Shown in pieces: positions 26,371-33,415 of a DNA stretch of 49,071 nt; position 1 is the stretch's first letter; every line of letters begins with the position of its first letter. The notes under the pieces were generated by a model. The model did not search any database and was not told where the DNA came from. It saw nothing but the letters and a program-made list of their open reading frames with translations. Made by a program: the position numbers and the translations under genes. The stretch is from an uncultured Rikenella sp. (lineage in GTDB: Bacteria > Bacteroidota > Bacteroidia > Bacteroidales > Rikenellaceae), in assembly GCA_947627885.1 (NCBI GenBank), contig CANQXP010000010.1, positions 1-49,071 on the forward strand. The letters run 5' to 3'.

Positions 26371-26736
26371 TTAACCGTTCGTTTTATAACTACCCCTGGA
26401 GGGTACTGTTCTTTTTGTGAACAAAAAGAACCAAAAAAACTTCCGAGGATGCTTGCGCATCCTAAATCTATCACAGCCTTAACTTTTGGGGCGCGGTGAA
26501 CGGCGGCCAAAAACCGTTGCTAAATCAAGGCCGCCGCTCCCGCACCCCAAAGAATGAGGACTTCGGCAGACTGAGGAGTAGCGTAGCTATCTCAAAAGTC
26601 TTTTGGGTACCTTTTCTTCAGAATCGAGCGGCGTACCGAGACCAGAGACCGCTGGCGGGCTTTGGCGAGGTAGCGCGAGAAAACCGAAGGTAAAAGGTAC
26701 GGTTGCCTGCGGGTAGTGACAAAAACGAACAATTTA
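26371..26736. repeat. Palindromic intergenic element with apical insertion
   Basis: Outer repeat TTAACCGTTCGTTTT (26371) with AAAACGAACAATTTAA (26721-26736). The left arm is alpha type (GGAGGGTACTGTTC, hairpin around TTTTTGTGAACAAAAA, then GGATGCTTGCGCATCC). The central stem GGCGGCC...GGCCGCC sits between TTTTGGGGCGCGG and GCACCCCAAAG. The right arm is beta type, its GGTACCTTTTC/AAAAGGTACGG hairpin split by a 68-bp insertion at about 26624-26691 that resembles the insertion in the 23.2 kb copy. Confidence 0.85.
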
Positions 26737-26746
26737 AAAAATAGAG

Positions 26747-27355
26747 ATGTTGGAGTTGAGTTTATACGGAGGGATCGAAGTCGGGTTGGACGAAGCCGGG
26801 CGGGGGCCGTTGGCCGGTTCGGTATTCGCCGGCGCCGTGCTGTTGCCTTCGGGTTTTCAGGACGAGCGGCTCGATGATTCCAAGAAAATGACCGAACGCG
26901 ACCGATACGCCCTGCGCGAAGTGATCGAGCGCGAGGCCCTCGCATGGGGTGTCGGCGAAGTGAGCGCCGCCGAGATCGACGAGGTCAACATTCTGAACGC
27001 CTCGTTCCGGGCCATGCGGCGGGCCTTCGCGCAATTGCAGGAGCGGTTGCCGCATGGGATCAAAGTGGAGCGGCTCCTGGTGGACGGTAACCGCTTCCGG
27101 CCCGGCACGCTCGTTATACCGTATGAATGTATAGTGAAAGGGGATGCGAAGCTGGCCCCGATAGCAGCGGCATCGGTGTTGGCCAAGACCTACCGCGACG
27201 ACTATATGCTGCGGCTGCATGAGGAATATCCCGTGTACGGCTGGAACCGGAACAAAGGCTACCCGACCAAAACGCACCGCGAAGCAGTCGCGCAGTACGG
27301 GCTTTCGCCTTATCACCGCATTACCTTCTGCCGTCGTTTCCTCGACAAAGACTGA
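26747..27355 (+). CDS. rnhB: Ribonuclease HII
   Basis: Cuts the RNA strand of RNA-DNA hybrids, including single ribonucleotides in DNA. The 202-residue protein has the RNase HII signature GLDEAGRGPLAGSVFAGAV near residue 8, with the catalytic DE pair, and LLVDGNRF with the third acidic residue near 114. The C-terminal NKGYPTKTHREAVAQYGLSPYHR is typical of type II enzymes. The start is 10 bp after the palindromic element and no promoter box is seen between them. A lipoprotein gene follows after 13 bp. Confidence 0.96.
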   Translation: MLELSLYGGIEVGLDEAGRGPLAGSVFAGAVLLPSGFQDERLDDSKKMTERDRYALREVIEREALAWGVGEVSAAEIDEVNILNASFRAMRRAFAQLQERLPHGIKVERLLVDGNRFRPGTLVIPYECIVKGDAKLAPIAAASVLAKTYRDDYMLRLHEEYPVYGWNRNKGYPTKTHREAVAQYGLSPYHRITFCRRFLDKD

Positions 27356-27368
27356 GACACGACCTTTC

Positions 27369-28214
27369 ATGAAATACAAAATATCTGCTCTCCTATCCGT
27401 ATGTATGTTATCCTGCGGCGTGCCTGCTCCCCGGCCCGATGCCGGAAACGAAACGGCGGCCGTGCGGCAGGAGACCGAAGGTGAGGAGATGAAAGCCTAC
27501 CGGCGCCTTTTGGCGGGCGATTTCTCCGGGTTGGAAGATGAAAGCGAACGGAGCGCCTGCGAATATGACTATGAATGGAGTCTGAAGCTGGGAAACGGGA
27601 AAAGCGTCTGGAAATATGTTATCGCAGACCTGAACCATGACGGCACCAAGGAGTTGTTCATTCAGTTGTGTCCCTACCCTTACGATGACCCCGTAGCCGG
27701 ACAATACTATAACAGCTTTGACTGCGACACGGACTTTATTTCCGTTCCGGGTTTCTACCGTTTCAGCCGCAAAAGCGCCCTGTTCGCCTATAAAGGCGGC
27801 CATCCTGTCGTTTCACTGGACGACACGGATGACGCCTTTTACGATGTATTGCTGAAAGGAGGGAAAGTGCTTTTCGTCGCCCATTCATCGGTCTCTTCCG
27901 AAATATTCTTAGGGAACCTGGATTCGGCTTCATACCCAATAACCGAAAAAAGCTACCGGAAACTGACCATCGACTATAGTATCCAGGAGAAAGAGTGGTA
28001 CGACTTTATCCTGAGCGACACGAAATATCCGGAGAACAAAGAAGGCGTGTATCTTATATTTCAGAATTACAAGAACGGGGAGCCAGACGGGGAGCCGGTA
28101 CCGATGTCCCGGCTGGAGTGGGAAAGCATGGAGCGAATGATCGACAGTCTGGTCATTCCGGACAGCGAGTGGAGGTCGAATGCCTATTTCAACCCTTTGC
28201 CTCAGCTCCCGTAA
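27369..28214 (+). CDS. Lipoprotein of unknown function
   Basis: A 281-residue protein not recognised. It has a short signal with a likely lipidation cysteine at residue 16 (SVCMLSCG). One motif stands out, VIADLNHDGTKELFIQL, which resembles the Asp-rich calcium-binding loop of FG-GAP/VCBS-type repeats, present once. The rest is mixed alpha/beta with many aromatics. Its base composition is visibly less GC-rich than its neighbours, which hints at later acquisition. The 13-bp gap after rnhB suggests co-transcription but the pairing may be accidental. Confidence 0.7.
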   Translation: MKYKISALLSVCMLSCGVPAPRPDAGNETAAVRQETEGEEMKAYRRLLAGDFSGLEDESERSACEYDYEWSLKLGNGKSVWKYVIADLNHDGTKELFIQLCPYPYDDPVAGQYYNSFDCDTDFISVPGFYRFSRKSALFAYKGGHPVVSLDDTDDAFYDVLLKGGKVLFVAHSSVSSEIFLGNLDSASYPITEKSYRKLTIDYSIQEKEWYDFILSDTKYPENKEGVYLIFQNYKNGEPDGEPVPMSRLEWESMERMIDSLVIPDSEWRSNAYFNPLPQLP

Positions 28215-28299
28215 CGGCCGCCGTTCCGGCCCCGGCAGCAAGGAGAGTATTATTTTGAGGCTCAAATTAATTTTACCGCCGATTCTTATAAAATTTTAA

Positions 28300-28307
28300 T
28301 AACTTTG
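28300..28307 (+). promoter_or_regulatory. Promoter -7 box of the arginine cluster
   Basis: TAACTTTG is an exact TAnnTTTG match within an AT-rich stretch. Transcription would start near 28314, giving a leader of about 240 nt before the GNAT gene. No convincing TTTG lies at -33. Confidence 0.65.
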
Positions 28308-28343
28308 TCCCCGTTATTCCAAAACCGGAAACCGAGGACCATC

Positions 28344-28382
28344 GTGAACACCAGCGCACTCTCATTGCGACGACGACGATAG
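28344..28382 (+). CDS. Arginine-rich leader peptide (MNTSALSLRRRR)
   Basis: A 12-codon frame starting with GTG and ending in four consecutive CGA arginine codons followed directly by TAG. GAGGA lies 5 nt before the GTG, and the frame begins about 30 nt after the predicted transcription start. It precedes genes for arginine biosynthesis (GNAT, argG, argC, argD). A run of codons for the pathway's end product next to a stop, in the leader of that pathway, is the hallmark of ribosome-mediated attenuation, as in the trp and his leaders. Ribosomes short of Arg-tRNA would stall at 28368-28379 and change folding downstream. Seen: the frame, codons and position. Inferred: translation and regulatory function. 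Confidence 0.72.
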   Translation: MNTSALSLRRRR

Positions 28383-28554
28383 TTCCCCTGCATAGCCTCC
28401 TCCCGCACGCTTGGGGATGGGGCGACATGACAGAGGAACACCTCCTTCATTGTGTGTGTTCTGTCCATACCCTATATACAGCCGTAACGGACAGACGCCC
28501 GATCCAATCTACCGGATAATAACTGATACATTCTACATAAATCTTGCACACAAG
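28383..28554 (+). promoter_or_regulatory. Putative arginine attenuator region (alternative hairpins)
   Basis: Three stems can be drawn after the leader peptide. H1: CCTCCTCCC (28396-28404) with GGGATGGGG (28414-28422), 8 pairs and one mismatch. H2: GACAG (28429-28433) and AACAC (28437-28441) with GTGTT (28456-28460) and CTGTC (28461-28465). H3: TCTGTCC (28460-28466) with GGACAGA (28489-28495). H2 and H3 share the CTGTCC segment and exclude each other. No stem is followed by a true T-run, so it is unclear whether transcription or translation would be controlled. A second short frame (28427-28519, 30 codons, containing RRP near its end) also lies here. Confidence 0.5.
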
Positions 28555-29151
28555 ATGACAATCGATGATTTTGACGTCCTCGTTGCAACCGAAGAGCACA
28601 CCCGATTCGCTCAGGAGATCTGCACCGAGATGGCCGAATCCGCCAAAGCGCGCGGTACCGGCATCGCCAAACGTACGCCGGAGTACGTGGCGTCCAAGAT
28701 GCGCGAAGGCAAAGCTGTGGTGGCTTTCCACAAAGACGGGCGCTGGGCCGGGTTCAGCTACATCGAGAGCTGGGGACACAACGGTTATGTAGCCAATTCG
28801 GGGCTGATCATCAACCCGGAGTTCCGCAAACTGGGCCTCGCCAAAGCGATCAAGACCAAGACCTTTTTCCTGTCGCTGGTCAAATTCCCCGGTGCGAAGC
28901 TGTTCGGCCTCACTACCGGCCTGCCGGTGATGAAGATCAACAACGAGCTGGGCTACCGCCCGGTGATCTTCTCGGAGCTGACGGACGACGAAACTTTCTG
29001 GAAGGGCTGCGAAAGCTGTGTCAATTTCCCGATCTTGCAGAGCAAACAGCATAAGAACTGCCTCTGCACGGCCATGATCTTTGATCCGGCGGAAGATACC
29101 ATTCGCGTGCCGTGGCCGGACGACCTCCCCAAACCCGAAAATTTTAAATAA
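28555..29151 (+). CDS. GNAT acyltransferase, probable N-acylglutamate synthase
   Basis: A 198-residue GNAT-fold protein. The acyl-CoA loop is in INPEFRKLGLAKAIK (RKLGLA at 91-96), followed by LFGLTTGLPVMKINNELGY, the usual helix-strand pair. Four cysteines, Cys152, Cys155, Cys169 and Cys171 (CESC and CLC), near the C-terminus could form a metal site. It heads the argG-argC-argD cluster behind the arginine leader, where the first enzyme of the pathway is expected. Established background: Bacteroides use N-succinylated arginine intermediates, with a succinylornithine transcarbamylase. This protein may therefore be an N-acetyl- or N-succinyl-glutamate synthase (inference). The start at 28555 gives the GNAT fold directly; a longer frame would overlap the leader hairpins. 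Its TAA stop is the first 3 bp of a palindromic element. Confidence 0.8.
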   Translation: MTIDDFDVLVATEEHTRFAQEICTEMAESAKARGTGIAKRTPEYVASKMREGKAVVAFHKDGRWAGFSYIESWGHNGYVANSGLIINPEFRKLGLAKAIKTKTFFLSLVKFPGAKLFGLTTGLPVMKINNELGYRPVIFSELTDDETFWKGCESCVNFPILQSKQHKNCLCTAMIFDPAEDTIRVPWPDDLPKPENFK

Positions 29152-29451
29152 CCGTTCTATTATTTTTGCACTGTGCCGCCTGGGACTGCCGCTTTTTGTA
29201 AAAAGCGGGCCCGTTGGGCTTCCGGGCTGTAACTACCCAACCCTCAGTCTGCCGAAGTCCTCATTCTTTGGGGCGCGGGAGCGGCGGCCTTGAAGCTAAA
29301 AACGACCTATGGCCGCCGTTCACCGTGCCCCAAAAGCTGAGGCTGTGATAGATTTAGGATGCGCCAGCATCCTCGAAAGTTTTTCTGGTTCTCTTTGTTC
29401 ACAAAGAGAACAGTACCCTCCGGCACAAAGCAAATAAAGGAACCATTAATT
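29149..29451. repeat. Palindromic intergenic element between GNAT gene and argG
   Basis: The left edge TAACCGTTC begins with the GNAT stop codon. The left arm is gamma type, with hairpin GCCGCTTTTTGTAAAAAGCGG and CCGGGCTGTAACTACCC. Then come CTCAGTCTGCCGAAGTCC, a central stem in inverted orientation relative to the 26.4 kb copy (GGCGGCC...GGCCGCCGTTCACCGTG between TTTGGGGCGCGG and CCCCAAAA), and an alpha-type right arm (GGATGCGCCAGCATCC, then TCTGGTTCTCTTTG...GAGAACAGTACCCTCC). The right edge AAATAAAGGAACCATTA is a divergent form of the usual AAACGAACGGTTA. About 300 bp with no gene. Confidence 0.8.
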
Positions 29452-29462
29452 AAGAATTGATT

Positions 29463-30677
29463 ATGGACAAGAAAAAAGTAGTGCTCGCCTTCAGCGGCGG
29501 CTTGGATACCTCATACTGCGCGATCTACCTGGCTAAGGAGATGGGGTTGGAAGTGCATGCGGCGCTGGCCGACACCGGCGGATTCTCGAAAGAGGAGCTG
29601 GACAAGATCGAAAGCCGGGCCAAAGGGCTGGGCGTGAAGAGCTATGTGCGTCTCGACGTGTCGCACACCTACTATGAGGAGAGCATCAAATATATGATCT
29701 TCGGCAACGTGCTCAAGAACAGCACCTACCCGATCTCGGTCAGCTCGGAACGCATCTCGCAGGCCACGGCCATCGCCAAATATGCCAAAGAGATCGGGGC
29801 GGACTACCTCTGCCACGGCTCGACCGGCGCCGGGAACGACCAGGTGCGGTTCGACATGATTTTCAATATTATAGCGCCGGAGATCGAAGTGATCGCCCTG
29901 ATCCGTGAGAAACGCCTGTCGCGCGAGGAGGAGATCGAATACCTGCGCTCGCACGGTGTAGATTTCGACTTCAAAAAGGCCGAATACTCCATCAACCAGG
30001 GTATCTGGGGCACCTCGGTAGGGGGGAAGGAGACTTTGACCTCCAGCGAAACGCTGCCGGAAGAGGCCTATCCGAGCCAGCTTAAGGTGGCGCACGATGC
30101 GGCTGCCAAGCGGGTGACGCTGACCTTCGAGAAAGGGGAACTGGCGGGCATCGACGGCAAGCACTACGACGACAAGGTCAAAGCCATTCAGGATTTGCAG
30201 CATATTACAGCGCCATACGCCATCGGGCGCGATATGCACGTAGGGGATACGATCATCGGGATCAAGGGGCGCGTGGGGTTCGAAGCGGCGGCGCCGATGA
30301 TTATCATCAAAGCCCACCATATGCTGGAAAAACACGTGCTGGCCAAGTGGCAGCTGTTCTGGAAAGACCAGCTTTCGGCATTCTACGGCAATTACCTGCA
30401 CGAAGGGCAATATTACGACCCGGTGATGCGTGACTTGGAGGCGTTCCTCGAAAGCTCGCAGCGCAACGTGACGGGGGATGTCTTTGTGGATCTCTTGCCA
30501 TACCGTTTCGTGGTGGTGGGGATCGACTCGAAGCATGACCTGATGTCGAACAAGTTCGGTGCCTACGGCGAGACGATGAGTAACTGGACGTCGGACGACG
30601 TGAAGGGCTTCGGCAAGATCTTCGGCAACCAGAATGCGATCTATTACGCGGTCAACCCGGACGAGATCGAAAAATAA
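29463..30677 (+). CDS. argG: Argininosuccinate synthase
   Basis: Joins citrulline and aspartate using ATP to give argininosuccinate, the penultimate step to arginine. The 404-residue protein has the N-type PP-loop AFSGGLDTS at 9-17 and the family segments YLCHGSTGAGNDQVRFD and SINQGIWGTSVGG. The ATG at 29463 (MDKKKVVLAFSGG) is preferred to a TTG two codons earlier. It lies between two palindromic elements; its TAA stop (30675-30677) is the first triplet of the downstream one. No promoter box is seen between the GNAT gene and argG, so read-through from the leader promoter is likely. Confidence 0.97.
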   Translation: MDKKKVVLAFSGGLDTSYCAIYLAKEMGLEVHAALADTGGFSKEELDKIESRAKGLGVKSYVRLDVSHTYYEESIKYMIFGNVLKNSTYPISVSSERISQATAIAKYAKEIGADYLCHGSTGAGNDQVRFDMIFNIIAPEIEVIALIREKRLSREEEIEYLRSHGVDFDFKKAEYSINQGIWGTSVGGKETLTSSETLPEEAYPSQLKVAHDAAAKRVTLTFEKGELAGIDGKHYDDKVKAIQDLQHITAPYAIGRDMHVGDTIIGIKGRVGFEAAAPMIIIKAHHMLEKHVLAKWQLFWKDQLSAFYGNYLHEGQYYDPVMRDLEAFLESSQRNVTGDVFVDLLPYRFVVVGIDSKHDLMSNKFGAYGETMSNWTSDDVKGFGKIFGNQNAIYYAVNPDEIEK

Positions 30678-30970
30678 CCGTTCGTTTATTTCTACCCCCT
30701 TGGAGGGTACTGTTCTCTTTGTGAACAAAGAGAACCAGAAAAACTTTCGAGCGCATCCCGCTGGGATGCTTTGGCTGTAACTACCCTCTTTTTTGGGCTG
30801 TGAGCAATGGGCCGCAAAAGGCTTCTATAACGTTAGGCGGCCCATTGCCACAACCCAAAGTGGGTGATTGCGGAGCCTGAGGAGTAGCGTAGCTGGCTCA
30901 AAAGTTCTTTGGGTCCCTTTCTTTCAAGAAAGGGACGGTTCCATGCGGGTAGAGAAAAAACGAACGATTA
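30675..30970. repeat. Palindromic intergenic element between argG and argC
   Basis: The outer repeat TAACCGTTCGTTTATTTCTACCC pairs with GGGTAGAGAAAAAACGAACGATTA, the clearest outer match in the window. The left arm is alpha type (GGAGGGTACTGTTCTC, hairpin with GAGAACCAGAAAAAC, then GCATCCCGCTGGGATGC). The central stem is GCAATGGGCCGC with GCGGCCCATTGC, flanked by TTTTGGGCTGTGA and CACAACCCAAAG. The right arm is beta type (GGAGTAGCGTAGCTGGCTC, hairpin GTCCCTTTC/GAAAGGGAC, CCATGCGGGTAG). 296 bp. Confidence 0.88.
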
Positions 30971-30982
30971 ACCTTTAGGACT

Positions 30983-31984
30983 ATGAGTGAAACGAAAACA
31001 ATAAAAATCGGGATCATCGGCGGCGCGGGATACACCGGCGGCGAAGCGGTGCGTTTGCTGATCAACCATCCGAACGTGGACTTGGTCTATGTGCACAGCA
31101 ACTCGAACGGGGGGAACCTCGTCAGCGACGTGCATGCCGACTTGTTGGGCGATACCGATATGCGGTTCACCGATGCGGCGGTCGAACAGTTGCCGAAAGT
31201 GGACGTGATGTTCCTCTGCGTAGGGCACGGCGATGCGCGGAAGTTCCTCGAAGCCAACCGGATTGCCGAAGATGTGCGCATTATCGACCTGTCGCAGGAT
31301 TTCCGGATTATGCCGGATACGGCTATCGACGGGCACGAGTTCGTCTACGGGTTGCCGGAGCAGAACCGGGAAGCCATCAAGACTGCCCGTAATATTGCCA
31401 ATCCGGGCTGTTTTGCGACTTGTTTGCAGCTGGCCTTGCTGCCACTGGCGGCGAAGGGGCTGATTCGCGGGGATGTGCATATCTCGGCGACGACGGGTTC
31501 GACGGGAGCGGGGCAGAAGCTGGCCTCTACGTCACACTTTTCGTGGCGGGCCAACAACCTTTCGACCTATAAGGTATTCGAACACCAGCACTTGCGCGAG
31601 GTGGGGCAGATGATCCGCTCGTTCGAGCCGCAGTTTTCCGGAGCGGTGAACTTCATCCCGTACCGGGGGGATTTCACGCGAGGCATTATCGCTTCGGTCT
31701 ATACGGATTTCACCGGGACACTGGAGGAGGCGCAACAGATCTACAAGGATTACTATGCTTCGGCGGCGTTCACGCACGTGAGCGACAAGGCGATCTCGCT
31801 GAAACAGGTGGTCAATACCAACAAATGCCTCGTTCACCTGACGGTGCATGAGGGCAAACTGCTCATTATGTCCGCGATCGACAACCTGCTGAAGGGGGCG
31901 TCGGGACAGGCGGTCCAGAATATGAACCTGATGTGCGGCCTGCCGGAAACGGCGGGCCTGCGGCTTAAACCGCTCGCTTTTTAA
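30983..31984 (+). CDS. argC: N-acetyl-gamma-glutamyl-phosphate reductase
   Basis: NADPH-dependent reduction of N-acyl-glutamyl phosphate to the semialdehyde. The 333-residue protein has the nucleotide-binding GGAGYTGGEAV near residue 13 and the active-site Cys143 in NPGCFATCLQLALLPL. The C-terminal GASGQAVQNMNLMCG is typical of ArgC. Given the Bacteroidota pathway the acyl group may be succinyl rather than acetyl. It is flanked by palindromic elements and its TAA (31982-31984) opens the downstream element. Confidence 0.97.
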   Translation: MSETKTIKIGIIGGAGYTGGEAVRLLINHPNVDLVYVHSNSNGGNLVSDVHADLLGDTDMRFTDAAVEQLPKVDVMFLCVGHGDARKFLEANRIAEDVRIIDLSQDFRIMPDTAIDGHEFVYGLPEQNREAIKTARNIANPGCFATCLQLALLPLAAKGLIRGDVHISATTGSTGAGQKLASTSHFSWRANNLSTYKVFEHQHLREVGQMIRSFEPQFSGAVNFIPYRGDFTRGIIASVYTDFTGTLEEAQQIYKDYYASAAFTHVSDKAISLKQVVNTNKCLVHLTVHEGKLLIMSAIDNLLKGASGQAVQNMNLMCGLPETAGLRLKPLAF

Positions 31985-32263
31985 CCGTTCGTTTTTTCTC
32001 TACCCGCATGAAACCGTCCCTTTCTTGAAAGAAAGGGACCCAAAGAACTTTTGAGCCAGCTACGCTACTCCTTAGTCTGCCGAAGTCCTTCTATTTTGGC
32101 GGGCGGAATGGGGCCTAAGCCTTTTTCAAGGCGGCCCCATTCGCCGCGCCAAAAGTGAGGCTGTGATAGATTTAGGATGCGCAAGCATCCTTGAAAGTTT
32201 TTCTGGTTCTCTTTGTTCACAAAGAGAACGGTACCCTCCAGGGGGTAGAAATAAACGAACCTA
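31982..32263. repeat. Palindromic intergenic element between argC and argD
   Basis: The outer TAACCGTTCGTTTTTTCTCTACCC pairs with GGGGTAGAAATAAACGAAC. The left arm is beta type (CCCGCATGAAACCGTCCC, hairpin GTCCCTTTC/GAAAGGGAC, then GAGCCAGCTACGCTACTCC). The central stem is GAATGGGGCC with GGCCCCATTC between TTTTGGCGGGCG and CGCCGCGCCAAAAG. The right arm is alpha type (GGATGCGCAAGCATCC, TCTGGTTCTCTTTG...GAGAACGGTACCCTCC). It is in the opposite arm order to the copy between argG and argC. Confidence 0.88.
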
Positions 32264-32278
32264 TAAACGACAACGACC

Positions 32279-33412
32279 ATGAAACTATTCGACGTATATC
32301 CCCTTTACGACATCGAGATCGTGAAGGCCCTCGGCTCCAACGTCTGGGATGAGAAAGGAAAAAAATATCTCGACTTTTACGGCGGTCACGCCGTGATCTC
32401 GATCGGCCACACCCATCCGCACTATGTGGAGCGGCTGACCGACCAGATCAACAAAGTGGGGTTCTACTCCAACTCTGTGAAGATCAGTGCACAGAAAGAA
32501 CTCGCCGACAAGCTCGGCAAGCTGTCCGGACATGACGACTATCAGCTCTTTATGTGCAACTCCGGCGCCGAGGCCAATGAGAACGCCCTGAAACTCGCCT
32601 CGTTCCACACCGGGCGGAAGAAGGTCGTGGCCATGCACGGCTCATTCCACGGGCGCACCTCGCTGGCCGTCGCCGCTACCGACAATCCCAACATCGTGGC
32701 GCCGGTCAATGAGACCCCCAATGTGATTTTCGTCACCCTGAACGACGAACAGGAACTCGAAAAACTCTTTGCCGAACAAGGCGGGGAGATCGCTGCCGTC
32801 ATCCTCGAAGGGATCCAGGGCGTCGGCGGGATACGGATCGCCTCCGACGACTATCTGCGGAAGATCCGTGCACTTTGCGACCGGTACGGGGCGGTGTATA
32901 TCGCCGACAGCGTGCAGTGCGGCTGCGGGAGGACCGGGAAATACTACTCCCACGACTGGGCCGGCGTCAATGCCGACATCTATACGATGGCTAAAGGGAT
33001 CGGGAACGGCTTCCCGGTGGGGGCCATTTCGATCGCGCCCCATATCGCGCCGAAATACGGCATGCTGGGGACTACGTTCGGAGGGAACCACCTGGCCTGC
33101 GCCGCCGCTTTGGCCGTCGCCGAAGTAATGGTTGAGGACAAACTCGTGGAGAATGCCGCGAAAATGGGGGATTACCTGATGACCGAGCTCAAGAAACTGC
33201 CGAACATCAAGGAAGTGAGGGGCAAAGGGCTGATGATCGGGATCGAACTCAACGAAGAGAGCGCGCCGTTCCGCAAAAAGCTGCTCTTCGATGAACATAT
33301 CTTCGTCGGGTCTTCGTCCGACAAGAACACTTTCCGGCTACTCCCGGCACTGAACATCACCAAGGAGAACTGCGACATCCTGCTGGCCTCGCTCCGCAAA
33401 CTGCTGGCGTAA
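32279..33412 (+). CDS. argD: Acetylornithine aminotransferase
   Basis: PLP-dependent class III aminotransferase that converts N-acyl-glutamate semialdehyde to N-acyl-ornithine. The 377-residue protein has SGAEANE at 95-101 (cofactor phosphate site), GSFHGRT at 121-127 and the PLP lysine Lys239 in TMAKGIGNGFPVGAI. It follows a palindromic element, and folK begins 3 bp after its stop, so it links arginine and folate genes in one transcript. In a Bacteroides-type pathway the physiological substrate may be the N-succinyl form. Confidence 0.95.
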   Translation: MKLFDVYPLYDIEIVKALGSNVWDEKGKKYLDFYGGHAVISIGHTHPHYVERLTDQINKVGFYSNSVKISAQKELADKLGKLSGHDDYQLFMCNSGAEANENALKLASFHTGRKKVVAMHGSFHGRTSLAVAATDNPNIVAPVNETPNVIFVTLNDEQELEKLFAEQGGEIAAVILEGIQGVGGIRIASDDYLRKIRALCDRYGAVYIADSVQCGCGRTGKYYSHDWAGVNADIYTMAKGIGNGFPVGAISIAPHIAPKYGMLGTTFGGNHLACAAALAVAEVMVEDKLVENAAKMGDYLMTELKKLPNIKEVRGKGLMIGIELNEESAPFRKKLLFDEHIFVGSSSDKNTFRLLPALNITKENCDILLASLRKLLA

Positions 33413-33415
33413 GCG

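Noticed and set aside
28427-28519. A second short frame of 30 codons in the arginine leader
   Set aside because: It contains only scattered Arg codons and begins in hairpin H2; noted in the leader entry but not called as a gene without evidence of initiation.
28411-28554. A 48-codon N-terminal extension of the GNAT protein
   Set aside because: It would overlap the leader hairpins, has no GNAT similarity, and the ATG at 28555 starts the fold.
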